A stretch of 64,000 nucleotides of DNA from Glutamicibacter sp. JC586 (GCF_009805585.1 NZ_VHIN01000010.1:718989-782988); one strand, 5' to 3'; positions 1 to 8,566 are shown, counted from the first letter of the stretch. Numbers and translations: made by a program. The notes: a model not told the origin generated them from the sequence alone.

Positions 1-2
1 CC

Positions 3-329
3 CCGATCGGTGGAACCAATGAGAAGTTCGCTGACGCGAACTACCCCAAAGGCGAGATCATTCGCTTTAAAGACAACAACAAGATTTTTGATGAGATCAT
101 CGCTGGGCGTGCAGACGTGATGACTACTGATGCTTCAGAAACTCGTTGGGTGGCCCATGAGCATCCGGAGCTCTGTGCGGTTCACCCTGATAAGCCGTTC
201 AATTTCTCGCAGAAAGCGTACTTATTACCATTGGGCGATGATCAGTTCCAGGAGTACGTCAATCAGTGGCTGAACATGTCCAAGCATGACGGGACATTGA
301 AGGCTGCTGAAAAGCCTTGGTTCGGATAG
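3..329 (+). CDS. PheC-like periplasmic substrate-binding/cyclohexadienyl dehydratase-type protein, C-terminal part
   Basis: The reading frame is open from the left edge to a TAG at 327-329, so only the last 108 residues are present. The visible part contains GGTNEKF, IFDEIIAGRADVM, HPELCAVHP and a C-terminal AYLLP...YVNQWL block, which matches the second lobe of the PheC (cyclohexadienyl/arogenate dehydratase) branch of the SBP_bac_3 fold. Members are either dehydratases of prephenate/arogenate or solute receptors of amino-acid ABC importers; the catalytic N-terminal lobe is outside the window, so the choice cannot be made. No downstream partner gene follows; the next gene is a Fic protein after a 115-base gap. 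Confidence 0.75.
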   Translation, partial: PIGGTNEKFADANYPKGEIIRFKDNNKIFDEIIAGRADVMTTDASETRWVAHEHPELCAVHPDKPFNFSQKAYLLPLGDDQFQEYVNQWLNMSKHDGTLKAAEKPWFG

Positions 330-357
330 CTGGCAGGACCCGTACATCTGCGCAGAA

Positions 358-431
358 GAAAGTGAAAGTAAAGAAATCCTTACTATCACTTTCTTAGAAA
401 GTGATAGTAAGATAAATCTTACTATCACTTT
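358..431 (+). promoter_or_regulatory. Repeated operator-like motifs in front of fic
   Basis: A 31-base near-perfect inverted repeat lies at 380-410: left arm TTACTATCACTTTC, spacer TTA, right arm GAAAGTGATAGTAA. The same arm recurs as TTACTATCACTTT at 419-431, directly abutting the GGAGG ribosome binding site, and a degenerate copy GAAAGTGAAAGTAA lies at 358-371. Four half-sites this close to the start suggest binding of a dimeric regulator that would block both transcription and ribosome access. The Fic protein itself carries a C-terminal winged helix, so autoregulation is the simplest inference. Confidence 0.6.
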
Positions 432-444
432 GGAGGACGTCTTG

Positions 445-1689
445 GTGAAACCTCTCGCTGCAGACCCGATGATCAGCGTCCCTGCCACGACATATCAAGA
501 ACTGTCCTGGCAGCCTTCAAATCCCCACATTTTCAGCAATGCTGAAGTGAAGCGGCAAACCGGTACTTACAAGTCAGCTATACCAGCACGCATTGCCGAC
601 TGGTCGCCTCAGCCAGAGGACTTGAAGTTCCCCTCGCTGGAAGAAGCCCTGCATGCTCTCCAAGACTTCGACGTGTACTCATTGTTGAAACTAGGCAACG
701 ACAGTCCCGAGCTAGGTCCAATGTCCAGTGTTCTACTCAGAACCGAAAGCTCCTCAAGCTCTCAAATTGAGCAGCTAACGACGACAGCTCGCCAGCTTGC
801 GCTGGCAGAACTGAATGAAGGCGATAAGGCGAACGCCCGTACCGTTGTGGGAAACGTCCATGCCATGGAATCTGCACTCCATCTCGCCCAAAACATCAGT
901 CTCGATAGCATTCTCTCAATGCATCAGAGCCTGATGAATCAACAAGCTGGTATGGAAGATGAAGCCGGAAAAATTCGGGACGAGCTCGTCTGGATCGGTG
1001 GATCGGATACTGCTGGACCGCGCGGATCCATCTACGTCGCACCGCAACACGAGCAGGTGCGCGATGCCCTAGAAGATCTTGTTGAGTTCATTTCTCGCAC
1101 CGATCTGCCAGCGATCATTCAAGTGGCAGTAGCTCACGCCCAATTTGAAACTATCCATCCTTTCGTGGACGGAAACGGACGAACGGGACGTGCACTTGTT
1201 CATAGCGTGCTCCGCAGCCGCCGTGTTACCCAGTACACCACCGCACCAATCTCAGCGGGAATCTTACGAAATACGAGTGCATACTTTGACGCACTGAAAG
1301 CGTTCCGCATAGGAAACGCAGCGCCGATTATTGACACCTTTACCAGCGCGGCAATATTCGCATCCAACACAGGAAAGGATCTGATCGACTCACTTGTCAC
1401 CCAAATAGATCAATCAGCTACAAAGTTGGCAGGCCTACGTTCCAGTTCAGCTGCCTGGAAAATTCTTCCTCGGCTCATCTCTCAACCAGTAGTGAACTCT
1501 CGTTACTTGAAAGATCAGCTTGGTCTAGGCGATGCAACGATTCAACGGGCGCTAAGTCAACTGACCGAACGTGGAGTCTTGGTTGAAAAATCGGGACGCA
1601 ACCGAAACCGAATCTGGCAACATGGTGGAGTACTTAAAGTGCTCGACGAATATGCAAAGTCGCTTAGACGAGCCGCCGGATCAGCGTGA
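445..1689 (+). CDS. Fic-family adenylyltransferase with C-terminal winged-helix domain
   Basis: About 414 residues. The central Fic core has the full motif HPFVDGNGRTGR (HPFx[D/E]GNGRxxR), so AMP transfer from ATP to protein hydroxyls should be possible. An N-terminal helix carries SSSSQIEQ, close to the inhibitory [S/T]xxxE[G/N] motif but with Gln in the last position. The C-terminal 60 residues (SRYLKDQLGLGDATIQRALS followed by a basic wing) form a winged helix. A GGAGG at 432-436 favours GTG 445 (8-base spacing) or TTG 442 over the upstream TTG 430, which overlaps the ribosome site. It stands alone, followed by a possible 37-codon ORF and by hipBA. It resembles Fic proteins with a DNA-binding tail that act as stand-alone regulators or toxins; targets are unknown. 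Confidence 0.85.
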   Translation: MKPLAADPMISVPATTYQELSWQPSNPHIFSNAEVKRQTGTYKSAIPARIADWSPQPEDLKFPSLEEALHALQDFDVYSLLKLGNDSPELGPMSSVLLRTESSSSSQIEQLTTTARQLALAELNEGDKANARTVVGNVHAMESALHLAQNISLDSILSMHQSLMNQQAGMEDEAGKIRDELVWIGGSDTAGPRGSIYVAPQHEQVRDALEDLVEFISRTDLPAIIQVAVAHAQFETIHPFVDGNGRTGRALVHSVLRSRRVTQYTTAPISAGILRNTSAYFDALKAFRIGNAAPIIDTFTSAAIFASNTGKDLIDSLVTQIDQSATKLAGLRSSSAAWKILPRLISQPVVNSRYLKDQLGLGDATIQRALSQLTERGVLVEKSGRNRNRIWQHGGVLKVLDEYAKSLRRAAGSA

Positions 1690-1727
1690 ACGTATGATCT
1701 TGACGTTTCCCCGCGAGAGGTAGAAAT

Positions 1728-1841
1728 ATGGCTGACCGGCGCAACGGCAATGAACCGTCAGCCGCCTGCAGCGTCGTCGACAACCACCAAGATTTACAGT
1801 GGGATATGATTCCCGACGATATTCAAATCGTCGATTCTTAG
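1728..1841 (+). CDS. Possible small ORF between fic and hipB
   Basis: ATG 1728 to TAG 1839-1841 encodes 37 residues with an acidic, hydrophobic C-terminal end (QWDMIPDDIQIVDS). A weak purine-rich site GAGAGG lies about 9 bases upstream. No family is recognised. It may be a real peptide of the toxin-type island, a remnant, or chance; evidence is only the start, the spacing and the absence of any competing gene. The 361 bases from 1842 to hipB hold no other ORF I can support, only the repeated operator sites. Confidence 0.25.
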   Translation: MADRRNGNEPSAACSVVDNHQDLQWDMIPDDIQIVDS

Positions 1842-2095
1842 GGTTGCGCACTTAAGAGCGTGCCTATAAGGATCGACCGAGGTGCGCCGGACGTCCTCGC
1901 ATTGGTGCAAAACAACGAGCCGCCCTCCTTGCGCCGTCAAAGCAACAAGTTGCAATGCTACTTCCTGCTTCGAATGCCACTGGCGCCGATTCCGCGTGAT
2001 CTCGATTGCAGGATTTTATTGGAGACGCTAATTCTTAGACTTCCTCGGTATCTGGGCTCAGAGGCTTAGTCACACGTTCACCAGTATCTGAGAAT

Positions 2096-2189
2096 GTATA
2101 CAAGCGTTCACATTTCTTAAAGTGTACGTACATTCACTTTCTTGATTGTGTACATACATTCACCTATCCTGATGTGTAAATACGTACAC
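2096..2189 (+). promoter_or_regulatory. Four phased 16-base operator-like repeats in front of hipB
   Basis: Three copies of the consensus GTGTAnnTACnTnCAC lie at 2122-2137, 2148-2163 and 2174-2189, and a diverged fourth copy at 2096-2111 (GTATACAAGCGTTCAC). All four start exactly 26 bases apart. The last copy ends 13 bases before the hipB start ATG 2203. HipB-type antitoxins repress their own operon by binding several palindromic sites, so these are probably HipB operators. A spacing of 26 is about two and a half helical turns, which would place successive dimers on alternating faces of the DNA. Confidence 0.7.
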
Positions 2190-2202
2190 AATGGGAGGAC
2201 TC

Positions 2203-2895
2203 ATGAATCGCGAAGTTTCGACCCAAAAGGAACTTGGATCTTTTGTGTACGACGCGCGGATAAAACTCGGTCTAACTCAAGAGGCCTTGGCTGAACGTGC
2301 GGGAGTTTCTCGGAAATGGCTTATAGGACTGGAGCAGGGAGTGCGCACGCGCGCTGAACTCGGCAAAATTCTAGATACCTTTGACGCACTCGGCATTTCA
2401 ATAAATCTTTCTATCAATACTGAACCTCAAGTCGAGCCATCAGATAATGCTCGGCACCAATCGTTGGCTGACTTCTCTCCCGCTGCGAGGGATGCGCTAA
2501 AGAAAGCAACAAATTCAAACCAGTCTTTTCCTCCAAAATTGGCGTCCTCGAACACCAGCCAATCGGCATTCCAGAGCCTGGCCGCTTCGGCACTTGGGGA
2601 GTCCTCGTTCCAAAAGTTAGCCAAGGAACTTGGAAACCAGACGGGCTTCCGGAACCTTGCAGCATCACCCCTCTCTGAATCTGCATTCCAGAAGCTTGCC
2701 TCGTCAGTGATCACGGCTTCATCCTTGCGGCGTCCCCACCAAAGAGAAGTGACTCATTCAGATGCTTCTACTTTAGATCCTGACGCGAATACTGCTCTGG
2801 ACATCGAAGAAGAATTTGATCAAACACGTCTCGATGCAGATGCAGGCGATGAGCACGAGAACAGGACTGACGACAACGATTCGAGCCTCCAATGA
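2203..2895 (+). CDS. hipB: HipB-like XRE antitoxin/repressor with repetitive C-terminal tail
   Basis: About 230 residues. An N-terminal helix-turn-helix (residues about 10-70; KLGLTQEALAERAGVSRKWL) matches the HipB/XRE antitoxin family. The rest is unusual: residues about 95-175 hold roughly five imperfect repeats of a unit ending in F-x-x-L-A-x-S (SAFQSLAAS, SSFQKLAKE, TGFRNLAAS, SAFQKLASS), then a very acidic end. E. coli HipB is only 88 residues. The start is ATG 2203, preceded by GGGAGG at 2193-2198; the upstream in-frame ATG 2191 overlaps that site. It overlaps hipA by ATGA, so the two are translationally coupled. It should neutralise HipA and repress the operon through the upstream phased sites; the role of the repeats is unknown. 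Confidence 0.85.
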   Translation: MNREVSTQKELGSFVYDARIKLGLTQEALAERAGVSRKWLIGLEQGVRTRAELGKILDTFDALGISINLSINTEPQVEPSDNARHQSLADFSPAARDALKKATNSNQSFPPKLASSNTSQSAFQSLAASALGESSFQKLAKELGNQTGFRNLAASPLSESAFQKLASSVITASSLRRPHQREVTHSDASTLDPDANTALDIEEEFDQTRLDADAGDEHENRTDDNDSSLQ

Positions 2896-4178
2896 AAGAA
2901 CTTCTGACGTTTCTCTACGGGCAACCGGTCGGAATCCTTCAGCAGGACCAATCTGGGAACAGGAAGTTTCGATTCATTCCGCAAGAATCAGGGAGAGCCA
3001 GATTATCTTTGACAATACCCTATCGCGAGGCCCCTTACCCGCGCACCATTACAGATCCGTTCATTGAAGGGCTAATTCCAGAAGGTGAAGGTGTCCGCCA
3101 GTCATTCGCTGATAACTTTGGCATTTCGGCAAGGAACCCCTTCGCCCTTCTGGAACATATTGGACTTGAGTGCGCCGGTGCCGTGCAGTTCGTACGTCCT
3201 GATGAAATTGATGAGTTCCTGGACTCACAAGGCGAGCTTGTGCCTTGCACTGACAAGGAAATCGGTCAGCGCATCAAGGCATTGTCTTCTTCTCCCAAAG
3301 GAACTTGGACTGTCCGTCGTGAACGGTGGTCGCTAGCTGGGGCTCAAAGCAAATTTGCGCTGAGATGGCAGAATGGCTGGCATGAAGCCACAGGCAGCGA
3401 ACCGACAACTCACATTTTCAAGCCAGGAATCCAAGATTTTCGCGATCAAGCACTCAATGAGCATCTTTGTCTCAAGGCACTAGGACTCATGGGGCTGCAA
3501 GTTGCAGAAACCAATTTCATGCAGTTCGACGGGCAATCTGCGATTGTCGTCAAACGGTACGATCGGCTCTTTGATGAAAACAACGTCTATCGAATCCATC
3601 AAGAGGACTTCTGTCAGGCCACTTCGACGCTACCCATAAATAAGTACGAGTCGAGCAAAGGACCCAGCGCACTAAAAATCATTATGACCCTTCGGCAAGC
3701 TCGCGCTCCTGAAACTGAAGTTCAAAAGTTCGTTGAAGGCCTCATTGGAAATTACCTTTTAGGCGCTCCTGATGCACATGCCAAAAACTACTCAATATTG
3801 CATCTTCCGGATGGCGGTATACAACTGGCGCCGTTCTACGACATTGCATCTGGATTACCCTACGAGCACGTCAACGCTGACGGTTTTCCGCAAAAAAAGG
3901 ATGGGTTACGGAAGGCCGCTATGTCTATCGGCAGCGAGCGGCAGTTCGGGCGAGTCTCATCAAAACATTGGTCAAGATTTGCTCGTGAGGCACGGATCGA
4001 TGAGGAGTGGTTACGGATGACAGTGCGTACGATGACGTACGCACTGCCCGTAGCGTTGGCACAAGTTCTCGAAAATGAATCAGAAACCATCGGTGACAGT
4101 GAGCTGCCGGGCAAACTTTATCCAAAAGTCGAGCATCTATGTGCAACAACTCAAACTCTTCTAAACCGCGACTTGTGA
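2892..4178 (+). CDS. hipA: HipA-like serine/threonine kinase toxin
   Basis: 428 residues, the usual length for HipA (about 440). An N-terminal couple-HipA domain (residues about 1-110) is followed by the kinase core: the ATP-loop region WSLAGAQSKFAL, the catalytic loop GAPDAHAKNYSIL (D-x-H-x-K-N) and the metal-binding FYDIAS. Catalytic residues look intact, so the toxin should be active. HipA kinases phosphorylate aminoacyl-tRNA synthetases (GltX in E. coli) and cause growth arrest; the target here is not known. The start ATG overlaps the hipB stop. A strong hairpin follows the stop, so the operon ends here. Confidence 0.9.
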   Translation: MKELLTFLYGQPVGILQQDQSGNRKFRFIPQESGRARLSLTIPYREAPYPRTITDPFIEGLIPEGEGVRQSFADNFGISARNPFALLEHIGLECAGAVQFVRPDEIDEFLDSQGELVPCTDKEIGQRIKALSSSPKGTWTVRRERWSLAGAQSKFALRWQNGWHEATGSEPTTHIFKPGIQDFRDQALNEHLCLKALGLMGLQVAETNFMQFDGQSAIVVKRYDRLFDENNVYRIHQEDFCQATSTLPINKYESSKGPSALKIIMTLRQARAPETEVQKFVEGLIGNYLLGAPDAHAKNYSILHLPDGGIQLAPFYDIASGLPYEHVNADGFPQKKDGLRKAAMSIGSERQFGRVSSKHWSRFAREARIDEEWLRMTVRTMTYALPVALAQVLENESETIGDSELPGKLYPKVEHLCATTQTLLNRDL

Positions 4179-4184
4179 CCCTCT

Positions 4185-4242
4185 AGATACAAAGAAGCTA
4201 CCGCTTTCGTTTGTCAATGAAAGAGGTAGCTTCTTGGTATCT
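4185..4242. terminator. Hairpin terminator between convergent hipA and OYE gene
   Basis: A long stem-loop runs from AGATAC at 4185 to GTATCT at 4242, with inner arms AAGAAGCTACC and GGTAGCTTCTT and a further CTTTC/GAAAG pairing. It sits between two convergent genes and can serve both. Confidence 0.75.
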
Positions 4243-4262
4243 AAATCAGAGGTCTTCCAGCC

Positions 4263-5336
4263 CTAGTTCTGCCAGAAAGGGTAGTCCGTGTAACCGACAG
4301 GGCCCTCGGTGTAGAAGGTCGCGAAGTCTGGTTCGTTCAGAGGAAGCTCTTCCTTCCAACGACGCACCAAGTCCGGGTTAGCAATCGCTGCGCGGCCCAC
4401 TACAACAGCTTCGCCCAAGCCTTCAGAAGCCACGCGAGCAGCTTCCTCGTAGGTGGTAATTTCACCAAAGCCGGTGTTCAGCATAACTGGGCCGCCGAAA
4501 GCCTTACGGATGGACTGAACCAATTCGCCAGCTGGATCATGGTGCAGGATGCTCAGGCTGGATAGACCCAGTGGTGCAATACCTTCAGCCAGTGCCGTGT
4601 AGGTGGCAAGAACATCTGCAGCATCAGTTTCGATAACGCTCTGGATGTTGTGCGAAGGGGAAATACGCAGGCTGGTCTTTTCGGCACCGATGGCGTTAGC
4701 TACCGCGGTGACAACCTCGATCACAAAGCGTGCGCGGTTCTCTGGCAAACCACCGTAGTTATCGGTGCGGGTGTTGGAGGTTGGAGCCAAGAACTCGTGC
4801 AACAGGTAACCGTTGGCACCGTGGAGCTCTACACCGTCAAAGCCAGCAGCAATAGCATTGCGGGAAGCAGCAACAAACTCTTCAAGGATGCGTGGCAACT
4901 CTTCGGTTTCCAGCGCGTGTGGAACCGGGTAGTCGTACTTACCGGTGTAGGTGCGAGTCTCGCCCTCAACGGCAATAGCACTTGGTGCCTCAACGTAGTC
5001 AACACCGGTGGTTTCTGGGTGGGTGACGCGTCCTGCGTGCATCACCTGAGCGACAATGAGACCGCCTTCTCCGTGCACAGCGTCGGTGACCTTCTTCCAG
5101 CCAGCAACCTGTTCTTCCGTCACCAGTCCTGGCTGACGCACGAAGCCCTGGCCAGCGAAGCTTGGGTAGGTTCCTTCAGAAACAATCAGTCCAAGGGATG
5201 CGCGTTGACGGTAATACTCAACAACGTCAGCGTTGGGCACGCCGTCCTTGCCTGAGCGGGATCGGGTCAATGGTGCCATGACCAATCGGTTGGACAGCTT
5301 AAGGTCGCCGAGCTCTAGTGGGGAGAACAGATCCAT
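4263..5336 (-). CDS. Old Yellow Enzyme-family alkene reductase (FMN)
   Basis: 357 residues, the normal length for NemA/OYE. The N-terminus LFSPLELGDLKLSNRLVMAP is the standard FMN-barrel start, and HGANGYLLHEFL carries the His/Asn substrate pair, followed by the R-T-D-N-Y-G-G block. These enzymes reduce activated C=C bonds of enals, nitro compounds or quinones with NAD(P)H. ATG 5336 is chosen over the longer frame to 5420 because it begins the conserved fold and has GGAG about nine bases upstream. It is a monocistronic gene; the substrate cannot be read from sequence. Confidence 0.9.
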   Translation of the reverse strand: MDLFSPLELGDLKLSNRLVMAPLTRSRSGKDGVPNADVVEYYRQRASLGLIVSEGTYPSFAGQGFVRQPGLVTEEQVAGWKKVTDAVHGEGGLIVAQVMHAGRVTHPETTGVDYVEAPSAIAVEGETRTYTGKYDYPVPHALETEELPRILEEFVAASRNAIAAGFDGVELHGANGYLLHEFLAPTSNTRTDNYGGLPENRARFVIEVVTAVANAIGAEKTSLRISPSHNIQSVIETDAADVLATYTALAEGIAPLGLSSLSILHHDPAGELVQSIRKAFGGPVMLNTGFGEITTYEEAARVASEGLGEAVVVGRAAIANPDLVRRWKEELPLNEPDFATFYTEGPVGYTDYPFWQN

Positions 5337-5483
5337 GGGGTGGGACTCCTGAAGTGGAATTGGAAAATTGCAGTTGCATAGGACAACGAGCGAATCCGAG
5401 AATCTATTCCACACATTCAAAAAATATGAGCTGGATCATTTTTCGGTGAACAACTTCGCCCGGCGAAGAAGTCCTCAATGCGC

Positions 5484-6869
5484 TTAGGATTGTCCTATCT
5501 GGATGACCCGGCGGGTAACGCGGTTCATGAAGGTTTCATCATGCGTAGACAGCGCCACCGCTCCCCCACGATCCAGCACCGATGCGATCACCTCTTGGAG
5601 TACTGCTTCGCCAGCTTCATCTAGCGCTTCCGTCGGTTCATCAAGGAGCAGAATCTGCGGTTCATGGATCAGCACGGTGGCTAGGGCGACCAGCCTGCGT
5701 GCCGAAGCCGGCAACTCGTAGGGATGAGTCTGCGCGTAGGATTCAAGGCCGAGTTGCGCGAGAACTTCCGGAACTCGATCTCGCCCGGAACTCTTCTTTG
5801 GAATTCCAAAGGAAACTTCTCTAAGGACGGTACGTTCAAAGAGTTGGTCAGAAGAATTCTGCAGCAATAGCCCAGATTCCCCTGACAGTGTCAGCGTTCC
5901 AGCATTTGGTTTCAGTAAGCCCGCAATTGCCTTGAGCACAGTCGTTTTACCCGAGCCGTTGGCACCAGCCAGCCCAAGGCATTCGCCCGCACGGAGCTGA
6001 AGGTTCACGTTACGCACCGCAGGCCCAGATGAACCAGGATATGACAGCTGCACAGTGTCCAGCTCCAGTAAGATCTGTGCGTCTATAGCCACCGGTCGGT
6101 GATGCAGCGACGGCGCTGTGCGCTGAAGAAGTTCCGCAGCGGAAACGCGGTGTAAAGTCCCCTGGTTTAGTCGCCAAAGATCATCCGCGTCTTCAGCCCA
6201 GATCCCTACCGAATCAACAAGCACCACAAGTGCCGTTCCGTTGGCACGAAGCAGATCGATCATCGCAGAGACCACCTGCGTAGCCCGCTTATCCAGACCA
6301 GCTAGTGGCTCATCCAAGACAAGGACATCCGGTTCACTCATTGCTAAAGAAGCTAAGGCAACCAGACGCTCCTGGCCACCGGAGAGTTGTTGTGGGTGGC
6401 GTTCGAGCAGGTGCTCAAGATAAAGCTTCTGCGCAAGGTCGTTGACTCGCTGAAGCATCTGCTCTCTGGGCATTCCTGCATTTTCCAAACAGAAGGCCAG
6501 CTCTTCAGCAACGGTGCCACGAATGCCCGATAAGTAGTGTCCTGAGTCTTGTGGCAGAAGGCCTACATGCTTCGCCCATTGAGCGACATCGATGCGCGGC
6601 GTGGAAGACGAAGAGAATTCAATCTGAGTTTCGTCTACCTTGATAGATCCGATTAGTTCGTCCATGCCGTGGCGTGGAAGTAAGCCTGCCAGGATGGCGC
6701 CGATCGTTGATTTCCCGGAGCCCGAATGTCCTGCAATGACCGTGAGGGAACCTGGGTGTACATCCAGCTGAATGTCATGCAGGACTGCAGCGTGATTATC
6801 CAGATAGGTGAAGCTGTGTAGGTCCATCCCCAGTACTGCGGTGGACTGTTCGGAGAGTTTTCGGTCCAT
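5484..6869 (-). CDS. ECF transporter fused energizing ATPase (EcfA-EcfA')
   Basis: About 461 residues with two ABC ATPase domains in one chain. The first has Walker A GHSGSGKST, signature LSGGQERL and Walker B VLVLDEPLAGLD. The second has GANGSGKTT and LLLDEPTEALD, but its signature is degenerate (ELPASARRL instead of LSGGQ), implying one canonical and one weakened ATP site. ATG 6869 lies 2 bases after the stop of the T-component gene. With the T and S genes upstream it forms a complete ECF importer. Confidence 0.9.
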   Translation of the reverse strand: MDRKLSEQSTAVLGMDLHSFTYLDNHAAVLHDIQLDVHPGSLTVIAGHSGSGKSTIGAILAGLLPRHGMDELIGSIKVDETQIEFSSSSTPRIDVAQWAKHVGLLPQDSGHYLSGIRGTVAEELAFCLENAGMPREQMLQRVNDLAQKLYLEHLLERHPQQLSGGQERLVALASLAMSEPDVLVLDEPLAGLDKRATQVVSAMIDLLRANGTALVVLVDSVGIWAEDADDLWRLNQGTLHRVSAAELLQRTAPSLHHRPVAIDAQILLELDTVQLSYPGSSGPAVRNVNLQLRAGECLGLAGANGSGKTTVLKAIAGLLKPNAGTLTLSGESGLLLQNSSDQLFERTVLREVSFGIPKKSSGRDRVPEVLAQLGLESYAQTHPYELPASARRLVALATVLIHEPQILLLDEPTEALDEAGEAVLQEVIASVLDRGGAVALSTHDETFMNRVTRRVIQIGQS

Positions 6870-6871
6870 GA

Positions 6872-7630
6872 TTACTGGCTCCCCACGAGTGTAATCGCCA
6901 AGATGAGTACCGGCCCAAGCACTGCACACACCAGAGCAGCCCAACGAATGCCACGTTGAACCGATGAGTCAGGAACAGTACGCAAACGCGTGCGTGGTCC
7001 GGATGCAGGGAATCCGCGTGCCGACAAATGAACCGCACGGTCTTGGGCATCCTGCATGGAAGCAAGAACCAGCGGAACCGCTCGTAGCCGCACGCGTTGG
7101 AACCAGCCGATGATCCCTCGGCCAATTCCCACCTTGCGTAGCTGCTGCGCTTCACCGATCTGGTGTTGTTTCTCCCCCATTTGCGGCAGCAAGAACAACG
7201 TGGCCGCCAACAAATATCCCAGCTGCGGAGGAACCGGAGATAAGTCAATGGCAGCTACCAGCTGATGCTTATCAATGAGCAATCCACACAGCAGACCAAC
7301 TACGACCAGGACTGCCGTACGCAGGCCCAAAGACAAAGCCACTTCAAGCCCGTGGACGGTAATGCGCATAGGCCCCCACTGTGCAATGGCAGGTGCGGGA
7401 TCTCTGGATATTAATCCATGAATCAACAGCAGGGAAAGGAACGTTGGCAGTAGCATGGCGCCGCTAAGGACAGCCAACTTCTTCAGGTCTCCCGCCCATC
7501 CCGATATGAGCAGGCACAGGCCTATGACGGTGCAGCTCAGCCACCATTGGCTAGCGGCAGTCGTCACGGTAATGACGGCTACGGCAACAGCCAGAATGGT
7601 GAACGGGTGAAGACTAATGGTGCGGGACAT
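6872..7630 (-). CDS. ECF transporter T component (EcfT)
   Basis: 252 residues with several hydrophobic segments and, near the C-terminus, the cytoplasmic coupling region with an A-R-G motif (HLSARGFPA) that contacts the ATPases in EcfT proteins. ATG 7630 (SRTISLHPF) is chosen because the longer frame runs back into the S-component gene. It lies between the S and A genes with gaps of 10 and 2 bases, so the three are one operon. Confidence 0.85.
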   Translation of the reverse strand: MSRTISLHPFTILAVAVAVITVTTAASQWWLSCTVIGLCLLISGWAGDLKKLAVLSGAMLLPTFLSLLLIHGLISRDPAPAIAQWGPMRITVHGLEVALSLGLRTAVLVVVGLLCGLLIDKHQLVAAIDLSPVPPQLGYLLAATLFLLPQMGEKQHQIGEAQQLRKVGIGRGIIGWFQRVRLRAVPLVLASMQDAQDRAVHLSARGFPASGPRTRLRTVPDSSVQRGIRWAALVCAVLGPVLILAITLVGSQ

Positions 7631-7640
7631 GGGGTATCGA

Positions 7641-8447
7641 CTACTTGCTGACGCGCTTTCCCAAGACGCTGTAGCGACGCACAAAGGCGAAGCTACCACT
7701 CAAGCGCTTTGGCAACGCATACACCAGTATGGCTGCAACCAGAAAGACCACAGCCTTATCTCCAGGGTCAGAAATCAGCGCCTGCTTGGTCACTGCTGAA
7801 AGCAGTGAATCACCCATGGAACTAAACGCAGCGACCAGTGCACCGGTACCAACACCCGACGTGCCACCGTAAACGAAGGTTGCTACTGGCGACGAGACCA
7901 CACCAACCAACACACCGGCAATAACGCCAGCAATAGGTGCCAAGTAGATGCGACGCAGTGCGCCAAAGCGTGCAGCGGTTCCGGCAAGGAAACCTACAAG
8001 TGCTGCACCGGCTGCGAAAGGCAGAACGGTGGGAGCGAACAGCGACCAGACCAAGGTACTCAGTACACCAGTGGCAGCTCCGGCGCGGCGGCCGGCAAGG
8101 AAACCAACGATGACCGTACCGATGGAGTCAATGTACAGAGGAATCATTACCGAACCAACGAACTGACCAAGAATGATGTTCAGGACCAAGGCGACTGGAA
8201 TCAGAGTCAAAGTGGAAACAGGGAGATCAGACAACACGGCTAGCAAGAGCAGAATCGCTGCTACCAGGTAGGCAGCAAAGGTACCTAGGGCAACGCCCTG
8301 TCCTAAGCCTTCAACGATTCCCATTGGCTGAGTGGTGATCAAGGTAATATAGGTGGCCACGAGGATGACGGTTCCGGCAATGGCCATGATCCGGCGGCGA
8401 AGGGTTTGCGACGAAGTTTCTTCGGGCAAGAGAAGATTTGATGACAT
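7641..8447 (-). CDS. ECF transporter substrate-binding S component
   Basis: 268 residues with at least six hydrophobic segments and glycine/alanine-rich helices (PLYIDSIGTVIVGFLAG), the pattern of ECF S subunits. The vitamin or base it binds is not readable. A nucleoside hydrolase gene lies directly upstream on the same strand, 119 bases away, suggesting a nucleoside or nucleoside-like ligand. Nucleoside-hydrolase/ECF pairs are known in queuosine and other nucleoside salvage, but I see no preQ1 or TPP riboswitch in the gap. Confidence 0.8.
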   Translation of the reverse strand: MSSNLLLPEETSSQTLRRRIMAIAGTVILVATYITLITTQPMGIVEGLGQGVALGTFAAYLVAAILLLLAVLSDLPVSTLTLIPVALVLNIILGQFVGSVMIPLYIDSIGTVIVGFLAGRRAGAATGVLSTLVWSLFAPTVLPFAAGAALVGFLAGTAARFGALRRIYLAPIAGVIAGVLVGVVSSPVATFVYGGTSGVGTGALVAAFSSMGDSLLSAVTKQALISDPGDKAVVFLVAAILVYALPKRLSGSFAFVRRYSVLGKRVSK

Positions 8448-8566
8448 GATGAAGCAGTCCTGAGGTACGGGTATGACTGCGCACCAAAGTTCATGCTGGC
8501 GCGCGCGAGCTGCGGGTCTATGTCACCTCGACCCAATTGACAATTCTAGCTGACCATTCTGAACGG

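Noticed and set aside
4650..5255. 201-codon open frame on the plus strand
   Set aside because: It lies wholly antisense within the OYE gene, whose motifs are clear; no ribosome site or family pattern.
8448..8566. Possible riboswitch (TPP or preQ1) ahead of the ECF genes
   Set aside because: No conserved TPP or preQ1 core could be found; only short GC stems are present.
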